NCBI GenBank assembly: GCA_027475525.1
Contig: JAMWFC010000044.1
Location: 1,179,340 to 1,243,339, forward strand
DNA length: 64,000 nucleotides
DNA from: Macrolepiota albuminosa
Taxonomy: Eukaryota > Basidiomycota > Agaricomycetes > Agaricales > Agaricaceae
Reading direction: 5' to 3'
A model generated the notes under the pieces. The model was not told the DNA's origin. It was given only the letters and a program-made list of their open reading frames with translations, and did not search any database. Position numbers and translations under genes: made by a program. This document shows, piece by piece, positions 44,984 through 57,246 of this stretch; position 1 is the stretch's first letter; every line of letters starts with the position of its first letter.

Positions 44984-45436
44984 CACTCTATGATAACCTA
45001 TAAATTTGAGCTTCCACTGACACCTATGGATTATGGCAGAGTCAACTGTAGATTCTTACTTGACCCACCCAAACAAGGACATCATGGCTTGCCATATTGT
45101 AACAAAGGAAGAGTATTGATTGAGTAGATAACAGATTCAATAGAATACTGGCCCCTGATCCACCAAGACTAAGGAGCATTGCAGGAAGATACTCTTATCA
45201 CATTTTTCGACGCTGCAGATATTCGAGTATTTTAGCGGACTATGAATGCAGAATTAAGGGATACCAGTTCACAGGGAGGTTTGAGATGTCATGTTGGAAA
45301 CTGCTCTCTCCTGCTGTCTTCATTGATGATAACAGCTATCTTCCACAAGCGTTTGACCTTGTTATAATCTGTGACAGACGACACCGTAAGTCGTTCATAA
45401 ATCCTTTACGTATATATTTCGTACATACTAACACGG

Positions 45437-45620
45437 CAGTTACTTGACTATAGACTGAGGGTGAGCCATTTATACGATACATTCAGGATATAACACTTAC
45501 TATACCTTCAGATCAGACACTTACGTTGCTTGTATATTTTAGGTACAGAATATCAGTTACTTGATCACAGACTGAGGATGATACACTTACGTTGTCTGTA
45601 TATTTCAGATCTACGCAGTA
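45437..45620. repeat. Short imperfect direct repeats
   Basis: CAGTTACTTGA...AGACTGAGG occurs at 45437 and 45554, and ACACTTACGTTG...TGTATATTT at about 45518 and 45584. The rest of 44984-46424 has no recognisable gene. Confidence 0.5.
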
Positions 45621-46424
45621 CGGATTCCAACAGACTTGTTCTGTCTCGTCTTCTGGGCTGTTCGAGCCAGAAATTGATAACCGAAGAACTCTGTGCCAAC
45701 GGATCCTCAATTGCACCCACCCACATGCTCACGTCTACAACAACGGCCCGGGTGTTAGGTCATTCGTGACGCTTAAAGCGGACAAGTGCCACGTACATTC
45801 TTCAATCTAACAACGTGGCTTGTTCCGTCTCCCGTCTCAACGTTCTTTCCGATCATGTACATACGGCTATGAAAGGCCCGTAATTTTCAACCAGTCGGAT
45901 TCGATGACGGCGAGTGTATATACTACCTTGGCCAAAAAAGGTCATTGCCACGTGAGAAGGGAGAAGCAAATTTCGCATCATCGCTAATTATGACATCCGT
46001 ATCTGTATTGACTTACGACTATGCTACAGAGTCGAACTATGTATCACAAGGTTGCACTCAGACTCCCGAACGTTGTCATAGACTTGTCTCCAAACATTCC
46101 AACTTTGTGTTGGTTTTGAGTTAAGTGTCAAGTGTTTCAGGTAAGACGATTCAATTAATGAACGCTGGCCAGTCCTCTGGGTCTCATTTACTCCGGTAAG
46201 CGAGAAACACAAGCGATGATGGAGGGTTCTCCATTGTCTTTGCTTGTGATAAAAACTCAACAATTATCGCGTAGATCCCAATGCGCCTTTGATAAGGTCA
46301 GTTCCATATCTGAGCCACCATCGTCTGCAGTTCAATTTCCACTACAGTGTAGGTTCGATAATGGCCTTTGGCATTCCCGTCTGACTACCTACTACGAGTA
46401 AGTTATTCAAATTCAGGCGACAAG

Positions 46425-47514
46425 ATGGAATCGACTTCGTTAAACTTCCACCCAGAACCATTAGGTTCCGTTTTCCTAGATGCCTCCCGATACCCGACTG
46501 ATTACCTTCTTCAGCACTGTACAAACTATATATCAGAAAGGCGTCAGCGTTTTCAATCCTGACCTTAATACACATAAATGGTCTTCCGCCTGCCTACACA
46601 CCTAGACTCCTTTGTTCCGTCACCCTCACAACAGGCGCCTGAACAGAGGTCATGGAGAGGTACTCTCACTGTAAATGGGATACGGACTAATGGAAGGGGC
46701 AGTATCCAGACCGTCTGTGTCACTGCTGTCGAAACTGATGGCGACAAGTGTGTATAGAAATTACTTGTGGTGGGTGACATTTTTGGTGACGTTCATATCT
46801 CTCGCAGCAGGGCAGAAATCTGGCCATCACAGTTCTTTACTCGGGTTATCCAGCGTCCTATCCTTCGAGACCTTCAAACCTGGGTGAAGCATCATGCCCT
46901 CCCTTTGTGTACTTTTATGCCAGACCGTCAACGCGATGTAAACGTCAACGCGGTCAACCAGGCTACTTTTCGCTTCCTGTCTCGCATTCTCTTTGAGAAT
47001 CAGACCGTGAATGATTCTTTACTCGCGTACATAACCGAATCTGATCCTAAAATAGGTAACCGTCGCCTCTTGGGGAAGTGACAACATCCCAGGCGCAGGT
47101 ATCATCATTTTTCCTGCACATAACTCAAGTTCTTTACTTGTCGGGGCGTTGTTCTTGACGAACTCCTTTCCTGAATTCATAACAGGAGTGCCTTCTATCC
47201 CTACGCCTCATTCTCCTGTCCTCCTGCAACCTGCCTACAAGTCTCCATTTCAACAACCTATCCCATCATATGGGGCTTCCTCTCGTCACCCTACATCCTC
47301 GCCACAAGTGCCATTTTCTACCCGTTTTGTAGGTGACCTACGCTCCGCCGATAGACAACGTCATTTCTGTTCCATGCCGGGAACCTGTTCCACTGATCGC
47401 GCCCCTCAACTATCATCAGCTTCCGTTTGGGTCGATAATGAAAATGAAGAGGACGGAGGGCATTCCGCTACCTTTTCTCCGACTCACGATTCGTATGAAC
47501 CAGATAAACTATAA
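46425..47514 (+). CDS. Conserved hypothetical protein, possibly SPOC-like
   Basis: Not recognised by name. Four exons join into 304 residues: 46425-46542, 46606-46747, 46811-47006 and 47056-47514. The first junction uses a weak GTCAGC donor. The centre reads SWRGTLTVNGIRT, AEIWPSQFFTRVIQRPILRD, CTFMPDR and FRFLSRILFENQT, then SDNIPGAGIIIFPAHNSS and LLVGALFLTNSFPEF. A W-x-G opening strand, a late alternation of hydrophobic strands and a terminal 'GAGIIIFP' strand recall the SPOC fold found in transcription and RNA regulators, but this is inference. The C-terminal 100 residues are Ser/Pro-rich and probably disordered. Splicing restores one frame across three stops, which supports a real gene. 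Confidence 0.65.
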
Positions 47515-47791
47515 CCGCGACTAATAACTCGGCTAACAACTCGGCACTTGTAGAACAGCGTCAGTTCCTTATTTTTATATTTTATCTAAGCTACGGAATG
47601 ATTTTTTTTTGCATTCACTAACTCTTTTCTGTATTTAAGCCTCACGCGCTTTACATCACCGCACCTTTGGAGCTTTCATCCAAATATTTCCCCGTTCGTA
47701 ATATTCTGACATTCTATCATATTCGTCAACTGTATAAGATCGTCTCATATGTTCTATATCTGATCAGAATAGACACAAACACAAATATCAA

Positions 47792-48599
47792 TCATGTTTG
47801 TGAAGAGAATCTCTGAGAATCGTGTAAGGGTACGTCCTGATCCTTATCAGTCCTTACTAAACGTTCCTGTTTCCATTGGCGGGGAAGTAGAGCCATCCCG
47901 GCAAGGTACAGAACCCAGAATATCTAGAAAAACACAATGAGGCACGCCGTCAGAACCTGTCAGCCTCAGGTAACCTCTCGACTTACAACAATCAGTGCTA
48001 ACCAAGCACTCTTGGCTGCTTGCGGCACTCTGCTTGCTCCTAGAAAAGCGACTTCCCACTCAGTATATAAGCCGTAGTGAACCTGACTTTTTGTTAGTTA
48101 AGCAGATCGTTAAACAGATTGGTAGAATGAACTTGAAACGCGGCAAGTATGAATATTACCAGCCCAAGGAATACGTGGAGGTAATTCTGTGGGGGCCGAC
48201 GTCCTCGGAATAACGACGAAAATTTGAAAAAGTGGATGAAAACACCAAGGAGCAGCTGTACGAGGTAGATGACCAAAAGCGCAAGACCTGTTTTTTGATG
48301 CGTGTCGATAAAATGGCCCATTTCGAGCGCTTGTGCAGTCTGGTGACCCAATGACCATCCGGCGTATATGACCGGCCCGGAGATGAGAAATTGGATCAAC
48401 CAATGAGCAGTCCACCACCTGGACGTAGATGTGTCTTTAAAATCGATCACTTCGAGGAATGAATTTACCTTGCGGAAAAGGTTCGGATGAATCTGGCAAC
48501 CAGGGAGCCAAGGGGGAGCAGGATAAGGAAGCCCGTTGTGCACAAGATAGCATGTGTTTTGGCGGTCTCCTCCGTGGAAGATAAATGTTGCTCTGGCAT
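47792..48599 (-). CDS. Cytochrome b561 domain protein
   Basis: Membrane electron-transfer protein that carries two haems between conserved histidines. The spliced frame reads AKTHAILCTTGFLILLPLGS and LVARFIRTFSA, then RWWTAHWLIQFLISGPVIYA, HFIDTHQKTGLALLVIYLVQ, PPQNYLHVFLGLVIFILAAF and, after another intron, VHYGLYTEW and IFWVLYLAGMALLPRQWKQE. The His in HAIL, AHWL, DTHQK and YLHV are the expected ligands. I use the Met at 48599. Many fungal relatives carry an N-terminal DOMON domain, but none was seen upstream, so this is a stand-alone b561 form or an exon was missed. The C-terminal tail ends at 47792. Confidence 0.82.
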
Positions 48600-49413
48600 G
48601 AGACGTTCAAGGAGTGAGGTGGAGGATTACAGTAGAGCCACAGCAATTCTCTCGCAACCGACTACATGCGGCAAAGACCGTGATCTTGCAGACAACGAAC
48701 GAGAATATAATGCGAAGGATTGGTTGAAAGTGCGAAATTGGAAGAATTTTCCCATCTATACCTGTCAGCTTTGGCCTGAAACAACGTCAAGATTCTCACC
48801 AAGGTGTTTCCTGAGAATGATTATATCTTGGTCAAGGAAACACATATGAACAAAAAGCAACTTCTGGGAAGCTCAGACATGACATGAATTTGAAGTCAGG
48901 CAGTGGAACGTTCTGCCTAAAGAAGTTACACTCGACGAACCAGCTACCTGTCCCATTAGAACAAAGGGCGTTACTATCCTATGCGTTATGCTGAGTGGAC
49001 AAGGCTCTGATAACTGTCAGTCATTCATAGCGGGAAACCGAACCACTACAGGCAATCACATTATAAAACTACAAATGATTGGTATCACCGGAATTATCTT
49101 CATCCATGAGCAAGTCCTCGAACTCAGGATGATTTCACTACAAGAGATGGTCGGAATACTTAGTACGTCGAAGTGAACGTCTACGCAATCGATATATCCA
49201 TTAAAAGTCGAAAAAGAAGTCAGACATGTACAAAAGATGCGATGACAGTGCATATTCCTCAGAAATAGGTGACCTTATCTTGACACCGTCGAAGCTCATG
49301 ATTGATAGATAGACCTTATAATGTCCACAGATACAGTCACTGTGAATACTACTGCGAAAATGATATTGAGATTCTGCCTGCAGAAGAACCAAGACCAATT
49401 TGTCACCGTTTCA
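48600..49413. other. Intergenic, nothing recognised
   Basis: No conserved coding sequence found. A 120-codon plus-strand frame (48487-48849) overlaps the b561 gene on the opposite strand and is not supported. Confidence 0.45.
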
Positions 49414-52296
49414 TCATGACCCCACTATTGGTTCGTGAGGAGCTAAGCATACCCAGTCTTCATCGTCGCTTTTTTCGGTCGCAATAACCTTCCCAATTCT
49501 CCGCTGCTTCTTGGGAGAGGTCCCTGCGTCATTCCTGTCTTCGTTGATATCTAATTGGCGCTTCGCCTTATTAGGGCTATCGGTGCCAGTGTTCGTAAGT
49601 TCCAGACCAAACGTGGCCTCATGTAGCCGACTACTGGGAAGTTTCGCCTCCCCGTCTACATCCATCTCAACATCTTCAGTGCAAGCAGCTTTTGTCTTCT
49701 TCTGCTTCTTCGCCTTCCTTGGAGGTTTTGGCGTCGGCATGAATTCCTGATTGTTCTTGATAGCCCAATCAATCTCAATGATCCTATAACCATGAAATTG
49801 CACGATGGTGCAAATGCACGGCGAAGAGACAATGGAGTCAGAATCTCGACTTTTCTTGGGATAACATACAAAGGAAAACATGAACAACGAAAAGTATCCA
49901 CCTTTCCTTCAGCTTGATGTTATCAGGCACGTAACTTTCTGCCCTGCGGTAAAGATCTAATGCAACTTGCAGGTCACCTCTGAGCAATCATGAGTTACAT
50001 GTGCCTCTATCATTATTATTAACGAACTTTTCAGAATGAGCGCGAGCGAGAGCGACATAGGCTCTACCGGTTTTTTTCTTCGAAACAGGAGAGAGCACAT
50101 CTGCTAGCTGAGCTTCCTTGCTTCCACGCTCACTGTAACCACGTCAACGAAAGATACCGATCAGAATCAAAGAAACTCACAGTTTCTGCTCCAGCTCCTG
50201 TAATCGCACTTTGAGTTCCTCATCGAGATCTTTGTGGCGCTTGATAAGAGGTGTGAGAACACCAGAAGGAAAAGTCTGTTCCTTTTTGGGGGATTGTGAC
50301 TTCATCCGGGCCGCATTGTAGGTCTGTCGTTGCAACTCCAACTGTTGTTCCTGTGCACGACGTCCCTGCTCTTCTAGCTCGCGTTGTCTCTCTCGCTCCT
50401 CCAGTCGTCTGGAGACCTCGGCCTCCACAGCTCTTGATATCTGAGTTGGAGTGATGAAGTATTACTTAGATACGACGAAAGTTTGATGATTAGAAGTCGT
50501 ACCCGATCATCGATCTCCTTCTCTGTAAGTCCCAGCCCAAAACTACCGGAGCGGTCGCTTGATTCTTCTTCCTTAATTCTTTCGACAAAACTTGGGAGGC
50601 CTTTCCTCGAGTTAGGGAGTACAAATGGCTGATGTCCACCAGATATCGATGCACGCGGAACTTTGGAAACTGGTACTAAGGATTGACGTGACCGCAGAGA
50701 CCCTGCACCAGAGCTCGATCCAGCAGTCGAGATGGTTTGGATTATTGCAGGTGCAGGTTTAGCAGGAGGTGGGTGCATTGCGATGGCCGCAAAGTGAGCT
50801 TTCGGAACAGGTCGGTTATCTAAGAAAGAGGAAGGTGTCAATAGCATCTAGTCCATGCCGGAAGACAACATACCGCGCTCGTTGATGATGGGCTTGTTCT
50901 CGACATTCTTTGTCCGCACAGCAAAACTAATAGAATGTCAGAGGTGTCACAATGAGCACGGAACCACCCACTTGAGCGTGTTTAATGTATCTTGTCTAAA
51001 CTTGGTGCCTGGCGCGAGATTGCAAATCAACAAACCTATCGATGAGCCACCTAGAGCATCCTGCAATATCCTAGTGAGCTTTGAATTTCGGTAGGGGATA
51101 CGTGACTGAAGATGTTATATGAGTGTCTGATTGACAGATCATGGTGCGTTCACTCACTGCGCCTGAATTGAGAGCGTGAACGACCTGGCCGAGGACACTT
51201 AGTGATTTATTGATAGCCGCAGATTCAGCCATTCGAGATGGGTCATTCCCAGTGAGCTTGTTGTTTTCGGAGCCAGCAAGATCAACAAGATTGATCTTGC
51301 CAATAAGCGCTGTTTATGATCATTGTTAGCAGCAGAAAGTTTGCACTTCATAGAGACAGACTTTTGTTCTCGAGAGGATCATACAACCTCGCTTCTATTG
51401 TCAAGACAGCATGGGATCGAGATGACGCATGATTTAAGTTGGTCGAGCCTACGGAACGATGTTTTGTAGCTCGACTGTATTTAGGTCAGTCGACAGAATG
51501 CAAGGCACATATGAAAAATTACTTGTAGATGGTTTCAAACTCTCCGAAACTTGAGATAGGTTCAGAAGTCAAGTTGGCAACAAAAACAATGCCCGCATCA
51601 TTCTCGCGGACAGGAAGCTTTGGGGCCTGTAGGACTTATCAATTGTGTTGATTATCTGTGTGAAAGGAGGAATATACATTCTCTCTCGTCACAAGAAGGT
51701 CATAAACTTCATCCTTATAAATCTCCATGTATGATGTGAGGAGGGAGACATTGTATCCAGTAATTGTTTCTTTCTTATCGAACATTGCCTAGGGCCATGT
51801 CAAAGAAACTGCAACGAGAAAGTGAGGAAAGGCTTACCCGTATTGTCCGAGGAATGACACCTGGTTCCAACTTTGTACCCTGCATAGTATGGGTCTTACC
51901 AGACGAAGTAACCCCGTAAGCGAAAATAGTGACCGTCTAGAGAAGTCTTAGTGTCCTTTTCATAATACATCAAAGCCATGCTAGCTCACCACGCCACTAT
52001 AAACGACGTCGATGATGGGTTGAACATCGTTCTGGAATATCTCCTCCTGGGTCGAACTCTGGTCATAACAGCTCGAAAACCTAGAACGAGCTCCAGTATG
52101 TCATGTACAGAATTGATAGCACTTACGGAAATTTGAAAATTTGTGAGGGGTCTCTGGGATTAGTGACGCTTATAACACTGCCACTGTAGGAGCTATCATT
52201 GCCTGAGTTATGCATAACCTTCACTGAGCCGTCGTCTAGTTCTCCATCGAGCCTTGGTCGTAATCTTGCTATGATCTTGATTTTGCTGGACGCCAT
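49414..52296 (-). CDS. Kinesin with N-terminal motor domain
   Basis: Microtubule motor ATPase. Starting at [20 protein letters not shown] (52296), the motor shows the P-loop [26 protein letters not shown], switch [16 protein letters not shown], switch [13 protein letters not shown], and [17 protein letters not shown] with [13 protein letters not shown]. About ten short introns break the motor. After the motor come a Ser/Pro-rich linker, a coiled coil ([20 protein letters not shown] onwards), a short TPR-like helix pair ([20 protein letters not shown] and following) and a basic C-terminus with nuclear-signal-like clusters ([18 protein letters not shown]). The basic tail suggests a mitotic or chromatin-linked motor, but the subfamily is not determined. 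CACGTG lies about 95 bp upstream of the start. Confidence 0.9.
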
Positions 52297-52387
52297 TATT
52301 GCGGCGGGGAGATAATGCTTCAAGGATGGGTTAGACAACCAAGTTCAAGTTCAGCCCAAACAGGGTCGCCGCGGACGACGTTTGGCT

Positions 52388-52399
52388 GATCACGTGATC
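52388..52399 (-). promoter_or_regulatory. CACGTG palindrome upstream of kinesin
   Basis: GATCACGTGATC at 52388-52399, about 95 bp upstream of the kinesin start codon; same core as at the Polo kinase, TSR3 and PPR-like genes. Confidence 0.45.
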
Positions 52400-52697
52400 G
52401 CGACATTGAGCGGAGTTAAAAATGTGAGCAAGTACATTTAAGAGCACTGCTGGCCGCTGGCACCGGATTGTGTTGCCATTGGAAGTAGAAAAGAAAGCTG
52501 TCATACCCTTTCCAATGTGCTGATTCTCAAAATAAAAAGGCACTTTGCTTTGTTGAACAACTTTTTCTGTTGGAAATCAATACATTGGAAATGGCATGAC
52601 AGATCAGCAGTGCTTAAGCCTGTTTCAAGCTCAAGAAGCTCGAGTTGAGTAGGTCTTGTCTAATCCATTAGCCATGTATCCTAGAGATTACAGCTAC

Positions 52698-53763
52698 TAC
52701 TATTCCACCCCTATAGCTTGGAGTCCCCTCTGAGTCGGACAAAACAATGTTTTACCACAACCAGCCATCCTAAGTATTTAAAACAAGACATGCAATAAAA
52801 CATACCTAATGCGTTTCTGACTTAGTCTGGGGTGAGACAAGGTCTCGTTGCTGAGTCCCTTGGTGGCGAATGGTCAAGCAGTTGTCATGCCTGCCGATTC
52901 AGCGGCAAGGCGGAGTCTAAAGTTCTCCCACGTCTCGGTCGTTCTTTACAGTGCAGCGGAGTGTGAATTCAGCATCTTACTAAGGTGTGACGCCATCGTG
53001 ACATCCGACTCAGAGGGGACTCCGAGCTATACTATCGTATGGCCGGAAAGTACAAATTCTAGCCATTCTTTTTCTGTAAGCTTGTCTTCCGCACGTATGG
53101 CCTCGGAACTTTCAGAGCATCTAAAGATGGTTCTTAAGTAGAGATTTATAATTTTTACGAGAAATTTATTGTTGCACAAAACGTGTCGGCTGATGACCGA
53201 GTGAGAAATGCAAAATCCGTCACACCGGGTCACAGTCCAAATTCAAATTCCGCCGTCATCCATTTCATCGCCAGCCGTATGCGGAGCTTCAATGGCTCCC
53301 TAGTTGTCACGCTCTCTTTCATTGCATAGAAAGATAACCACCTTTATGAGCTTTTTGCCACTCGGTATGCTTCGGAAAGGTGTTTCTAAGTCAATTTCTA
53401 TGCATAGAAAAGTTTTGTATACTCAGATTTTGTATATTCCATCTTGATTTATTTGACCGAGCTCCGGTAAGTGACAAAACTGGCTCTGATTTCACACTTT
53501 CATGCCTCTGACATTTTTACATCTTTTATTTGACCGAGCTCCGGTAAGTGACAAAACTGGCTCTGATTTCACACTTTCATGCCTCTGACATTTTTACATC
53601 TTTTTTGTCTGAAAAAAAAGTACAGGGAAGTCTTGATATATACTATAGGTATTTACAGATCTTTTGCCAGACTCAGCAGGTGAGCAGAACGAGTACAGTA
53701 ATGCATTTTGCACATAGCGACCCTTTGCACATCGTGACACATGACAGTAGGGGTGGAATAGTA
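52698..53763. mobile_element. Non-autonomous TIR element, interrupted by a 718-bp segment
   Basis: The terminal 16 bp TACTATTCCACCCCTA (52698-52713) are perfectly inverted at 53748-53763. The next 26 bp (52714-52739) are inverted with one mismatch at 53004-53029. The right arm is therefore split: 53029 and 53748 were adjacent, and 53030-53747 is a later insertion. Without it the element is about 348 bp with 42-bp terminal inverted repeats. TAC flanks both ends (52695-52697 and 53764-53766), a possible 3-bp target duplication. No transposase is present, so this resembles a MITE. Confidence 0.72.
53448..53601. repeat. Perfect 2 x 77-bp tandem duplication (D4)
   Basis: 53448-53524 recurs exactly at 53525-53601, with three more T matches at the right edge. 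It lies within the segment that interrupts the TIR element. Confidence 0.97.
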
Positions 53764-54336
53764 TACGAATCAGAAGCCCAGCGTCAGGGCGTTTGAATTT
53801 ATGATGATCTCTGTGTCTAGTATGGTAGTGCTAGTAGATCGGCAGATATACTCTATATTGGATGATCCCTTTTTGTCGATCGATATGGACATTCTTCAGC
53901 TGACCTCGTATCTATCAATCTAGGATCTGGATTAAGTTCTTTTGGCTCTCCTGGTGTCGTCCATATATATGTAGCTCATACCTTTCCTCTCACACTCCAC
54001 ATTCTTGTGATGAGGCCAACATACTTCACATCGTCGACCTTGAAGCCGCATTCTAAGGCTTTGTATCTTGAGACTCCCATAGACTCTCTTTTCGCTCTGT
54101 TTTCACGACATCACTCTTGCTCTTGTGGGTGATGGATGAGGAAAGGGGCGAAGATCAACTGTAGAGTAAGCTGTGCTGAGTTGAACCTGCAGTCATGGGT
54201 CTGGCTCGAGCTCTGTATTCTCACTCTACATCCTCTTGCAATTTATGCGACAAATTACCTTTTTCATAGCTGATCACTTTGGACATATTCTTTCCTAACA
54301 TTCAAATCTTCCTAATGACAAATCAATGAATGATAC
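53764..54336. other. 3' flank of alpha-galactosidase, nothing recognised
   Basis: About 570 bp between the TIR element and the stop codon of the galactosidase gene. No coding or structured feature found. Confidence 0.4.
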
Positions 54337-56842
54337 TCAGAGTGAAAAAGAACGCTGAGGCAAATCTCCGAACCCGATGTCGTCTAGCCTTGTTCCATTC
54401 TGGTCCGTGCACCACTCGAAGCGTGCACAAGGGGGCCACAGCCCGTCCGGTTCATTGCCAGCATCCTTCAATAGCAGTGCAACAACCCCATGGGGTGGCA
54501 CTTGATGTGCTGTGAAGTTACGCACAGCTGTCCCATTGTCTGTGTGGGTCCACAAATCCTGGAGAAGTGTGTCAGGATTCGAAATCACCAAGAGTAACAG
54601 AAACGTACTCGCACGGAATATTGCCTGCCAGCGCGGATCCATGGTGACTCTGTCAGGTTGAAAAACATGTCTGCTGGCTCGTTCAGAGTGTTGAGCTGAG
54701 GAACATCGCACTTTACAGCCTCCGTATGCTTGAAAGGAGCATAATACACCCACCAGCATAAACACTGTTCCGTTCTCGCTCTCGCCACTCCAGTACTGTG
54801 CCGGAAACGAGGAGTTGCTAGTCCAATCTTTCTATTAGAAAATAAGTATCTTGCTGCAGGATTATAGTTTTCGAGCGCACATTGATTCCCCACCTGAAAG
54901 GGCTAATAGACGTTCCAACGACTGGATCTTGATTAATTGCGATAATCTCCCTATTACCGAGGATCTTCAATGTATCGTTTGTAGCCACGGAGAGCTGTTG
55001 TGGTATCATGGAACTTGATCAAAAAAGAAAGGAGAAAACCTACGTCCGTTGACTAAGGGATCGAAACAGGGTTAGTTCATAGTAATAATTATATAAATCG
55101 CATACAATGAGGAGTGGAGACTTCATCAATGCCCAAGCGGTAAAATGCGACTTTGCCTCATCAAACGTGAGATCACCATTGCCCCTGTTGATGCATCAAT
55201 TGGCTGTGAACACCGACGGATGATCACGAATACCACTTACACCTCCAGCTAGGTTTAAACTATCATGAGCGAGGGATGTTTAGAGAAATTACAAATCACT
55301 GACAATGTCCATGTCGTTATGACCATAGAAGTCGGTTGCTGAGGTTATGAACGAGTTCCTGGAGAGACACATACACAATCAGGACTTTTGAGTGGTCTCT
55401 AACGAGAAAAGACTTGCTTATTAATGATACTGGCGAGTACATCCCATCGCGGGCCTTACAAAAGTTCAGAGTTTTAAGAGAATTTCCATCTGGGAAGGTT
55501 GAGTGCTCACCAATATCTTCCGTTGTCTGCGCAATAGAGCATGAACAAATATTATCAAGCAATGATTGAATTCACATACTCTCCAAGACTGCCCAAGGCG
55601 GCTTGCCCACAACCATGGTTGTTCCTACAACATAGATCAACACTACGACATGACAAAATGTCGTTCAAGGCCTACCCGTCCCCATTCACAAAGTGAGAAG
55701 AGGATCGGAGGTTTATCGGACGTCTCTGCAAGGTTTGTGATAGCATTCGCCATTCTTTGATACTCTAGACCTCGAATTCAAGTAGAGTTCAAACTGATTT
55801 AGACAAAATCAACATACTGCCGTAGATCCCTTGCTTGATAATTGAGTCGAACGGAACTGTTCACACGGTGATGAGACAATGTCATTTCCCGTCAAGCAAT
55901 GCATTCACAATACCTGCACAGTTGTCATATCTAGATTCCCGTAAGCGATGGATTCGAATGCGACAATTAAACTCACTTCAACAGTTCAAAACCCCACTCC
56001 TGGAATTGCTTAGCATCCCTATTGGCCCGGTAAATTCCATGAGCAGTCGCTGGCGTCCTCATATACATCGGACGCACCTGTCTTCGTTCTCAAACGAACC
56101 CGGGTAAAGCTGACAAGTGAACCAGCCGGAATCACTGTACTGCAGAAAAATAATTATGGAGACTCCATGAGCGATAGATGAGTTCTTACTATTCCAGCTT
56201 TACTGTATAGGCATTCATCTTGCTTGGTTATCAGACACAAATAAAAGGCCGAAAACTCACAGGCCCAACGCGTGAATCTTGTCTGTGAGACTTTTCATCC
56301 CCGAGGGAAAACGTTCTTTATCTAGTTACAACGCCTAGTCAATCTGGGCGGTCTGACAAGGGAAAAGGGAAAAACATTACTGGCAACAAGATCCCCTGAT
56401 ATACTTCGGTTCTTCTCTGACCAACAATCATCGATGTTAACGTGATCATATCCAACGTCCTAGAAGATTGAAAAGGACGAGTAAAATAAATCAAAATCAA
56501 AATCACTGACTTGAAGGCCGAGAGATGTCATCAAGGTTGCTGTCTGTAGGACCACTGTCTCGTTAATGTTACACTAGGAAAGCCAAATAAGTCCGAGAAC
56601 TATTCATAACTCCAATACTTCTCACAGCATATGCATTCCAAGCTATTTTTCAGCTGTCAGCGCCTGTTTGTCTGGGCGATAGTCACTCAACTGTTGTATC
56701 CCATAACTGGTGAATAGTAAGGTCAAGTCCTAAATGTCGATCAATTCACAACGAGCTTACATGGCAGACGGCCCACGCCATTGTTGAGAGCGAACGTCCT
56801 CTGCAGACTAGACAGCACTAAAGTCACAGTTATAAGATACAT
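54337..56842 (-). CDS. Secreted GH27 alpha-galactosidase
   Basis: Glycoside hydrolase that releases terminal alpha-1,6-galactose from plant galactosides and galactomannan. The start MYLITVTLVLSSLQRTFA at 56842 is a signal peptide. Ordered GH27 blocks follow: GYDHVNIDDCWSEKNRS, RFPSGMKSLTDKIHALGL, SDSGWFTCQLYPGSFE, AKQFQEWGFELLK, YDNCA (region of the catalytic nucleophile), ILFSLCEWG, QPWLWASRLGQSWR, ATDFYGHNDMDI, EAKSHFTAWALMKSPLLI and NREIIAINQDPVVGTS. A C-terminal beta domain ends the protein. The gene has more than ten short introns. No disabling change was found, unlike the inverted paralogue at 38-40 kb. Confidence 0.9.
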
Positions 56843-57246
56843 AGTGAACGATACGTCACAAGCTCCGCCGGTCAAGTACGCCTTTTATAGCTTATTGGAA
56901 AAAAAGAAGCATGCCATCTATCATGGCGTGGGCATTTATGACCGTTCGAGAAGCCGTTTATATTGAAGCTGGAATTCTACTTAGACAGCACATGTAAGGA
57001 TCAGCTGCCTCAAGCTTTTGGGGTTGCACACAAGTGAATATGAACAGATCGCTGTTTTAGGTGATGCAGGAGCTCAGTATATCGGCAATTCGCCTCTAGA
57101 GTCGTCCAGTCATGGGTCTGGAGAAGGATGAAGGACCTTGAAGCCTGCTCAAAGCTCGCTTCTGGCCCGAACAAGACGGTTGATATCAGGTCCGACCGCC
57201 CTTTCCCGCGGTCCGGGTCATGGTCACAACGTGACCAAGAACAACG

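Noticed and set aside
48487..48849. 120-codon plus-strand frame
   Set aside because: Overlaps the conserved b561 exons on the other strand and has no features of its own.
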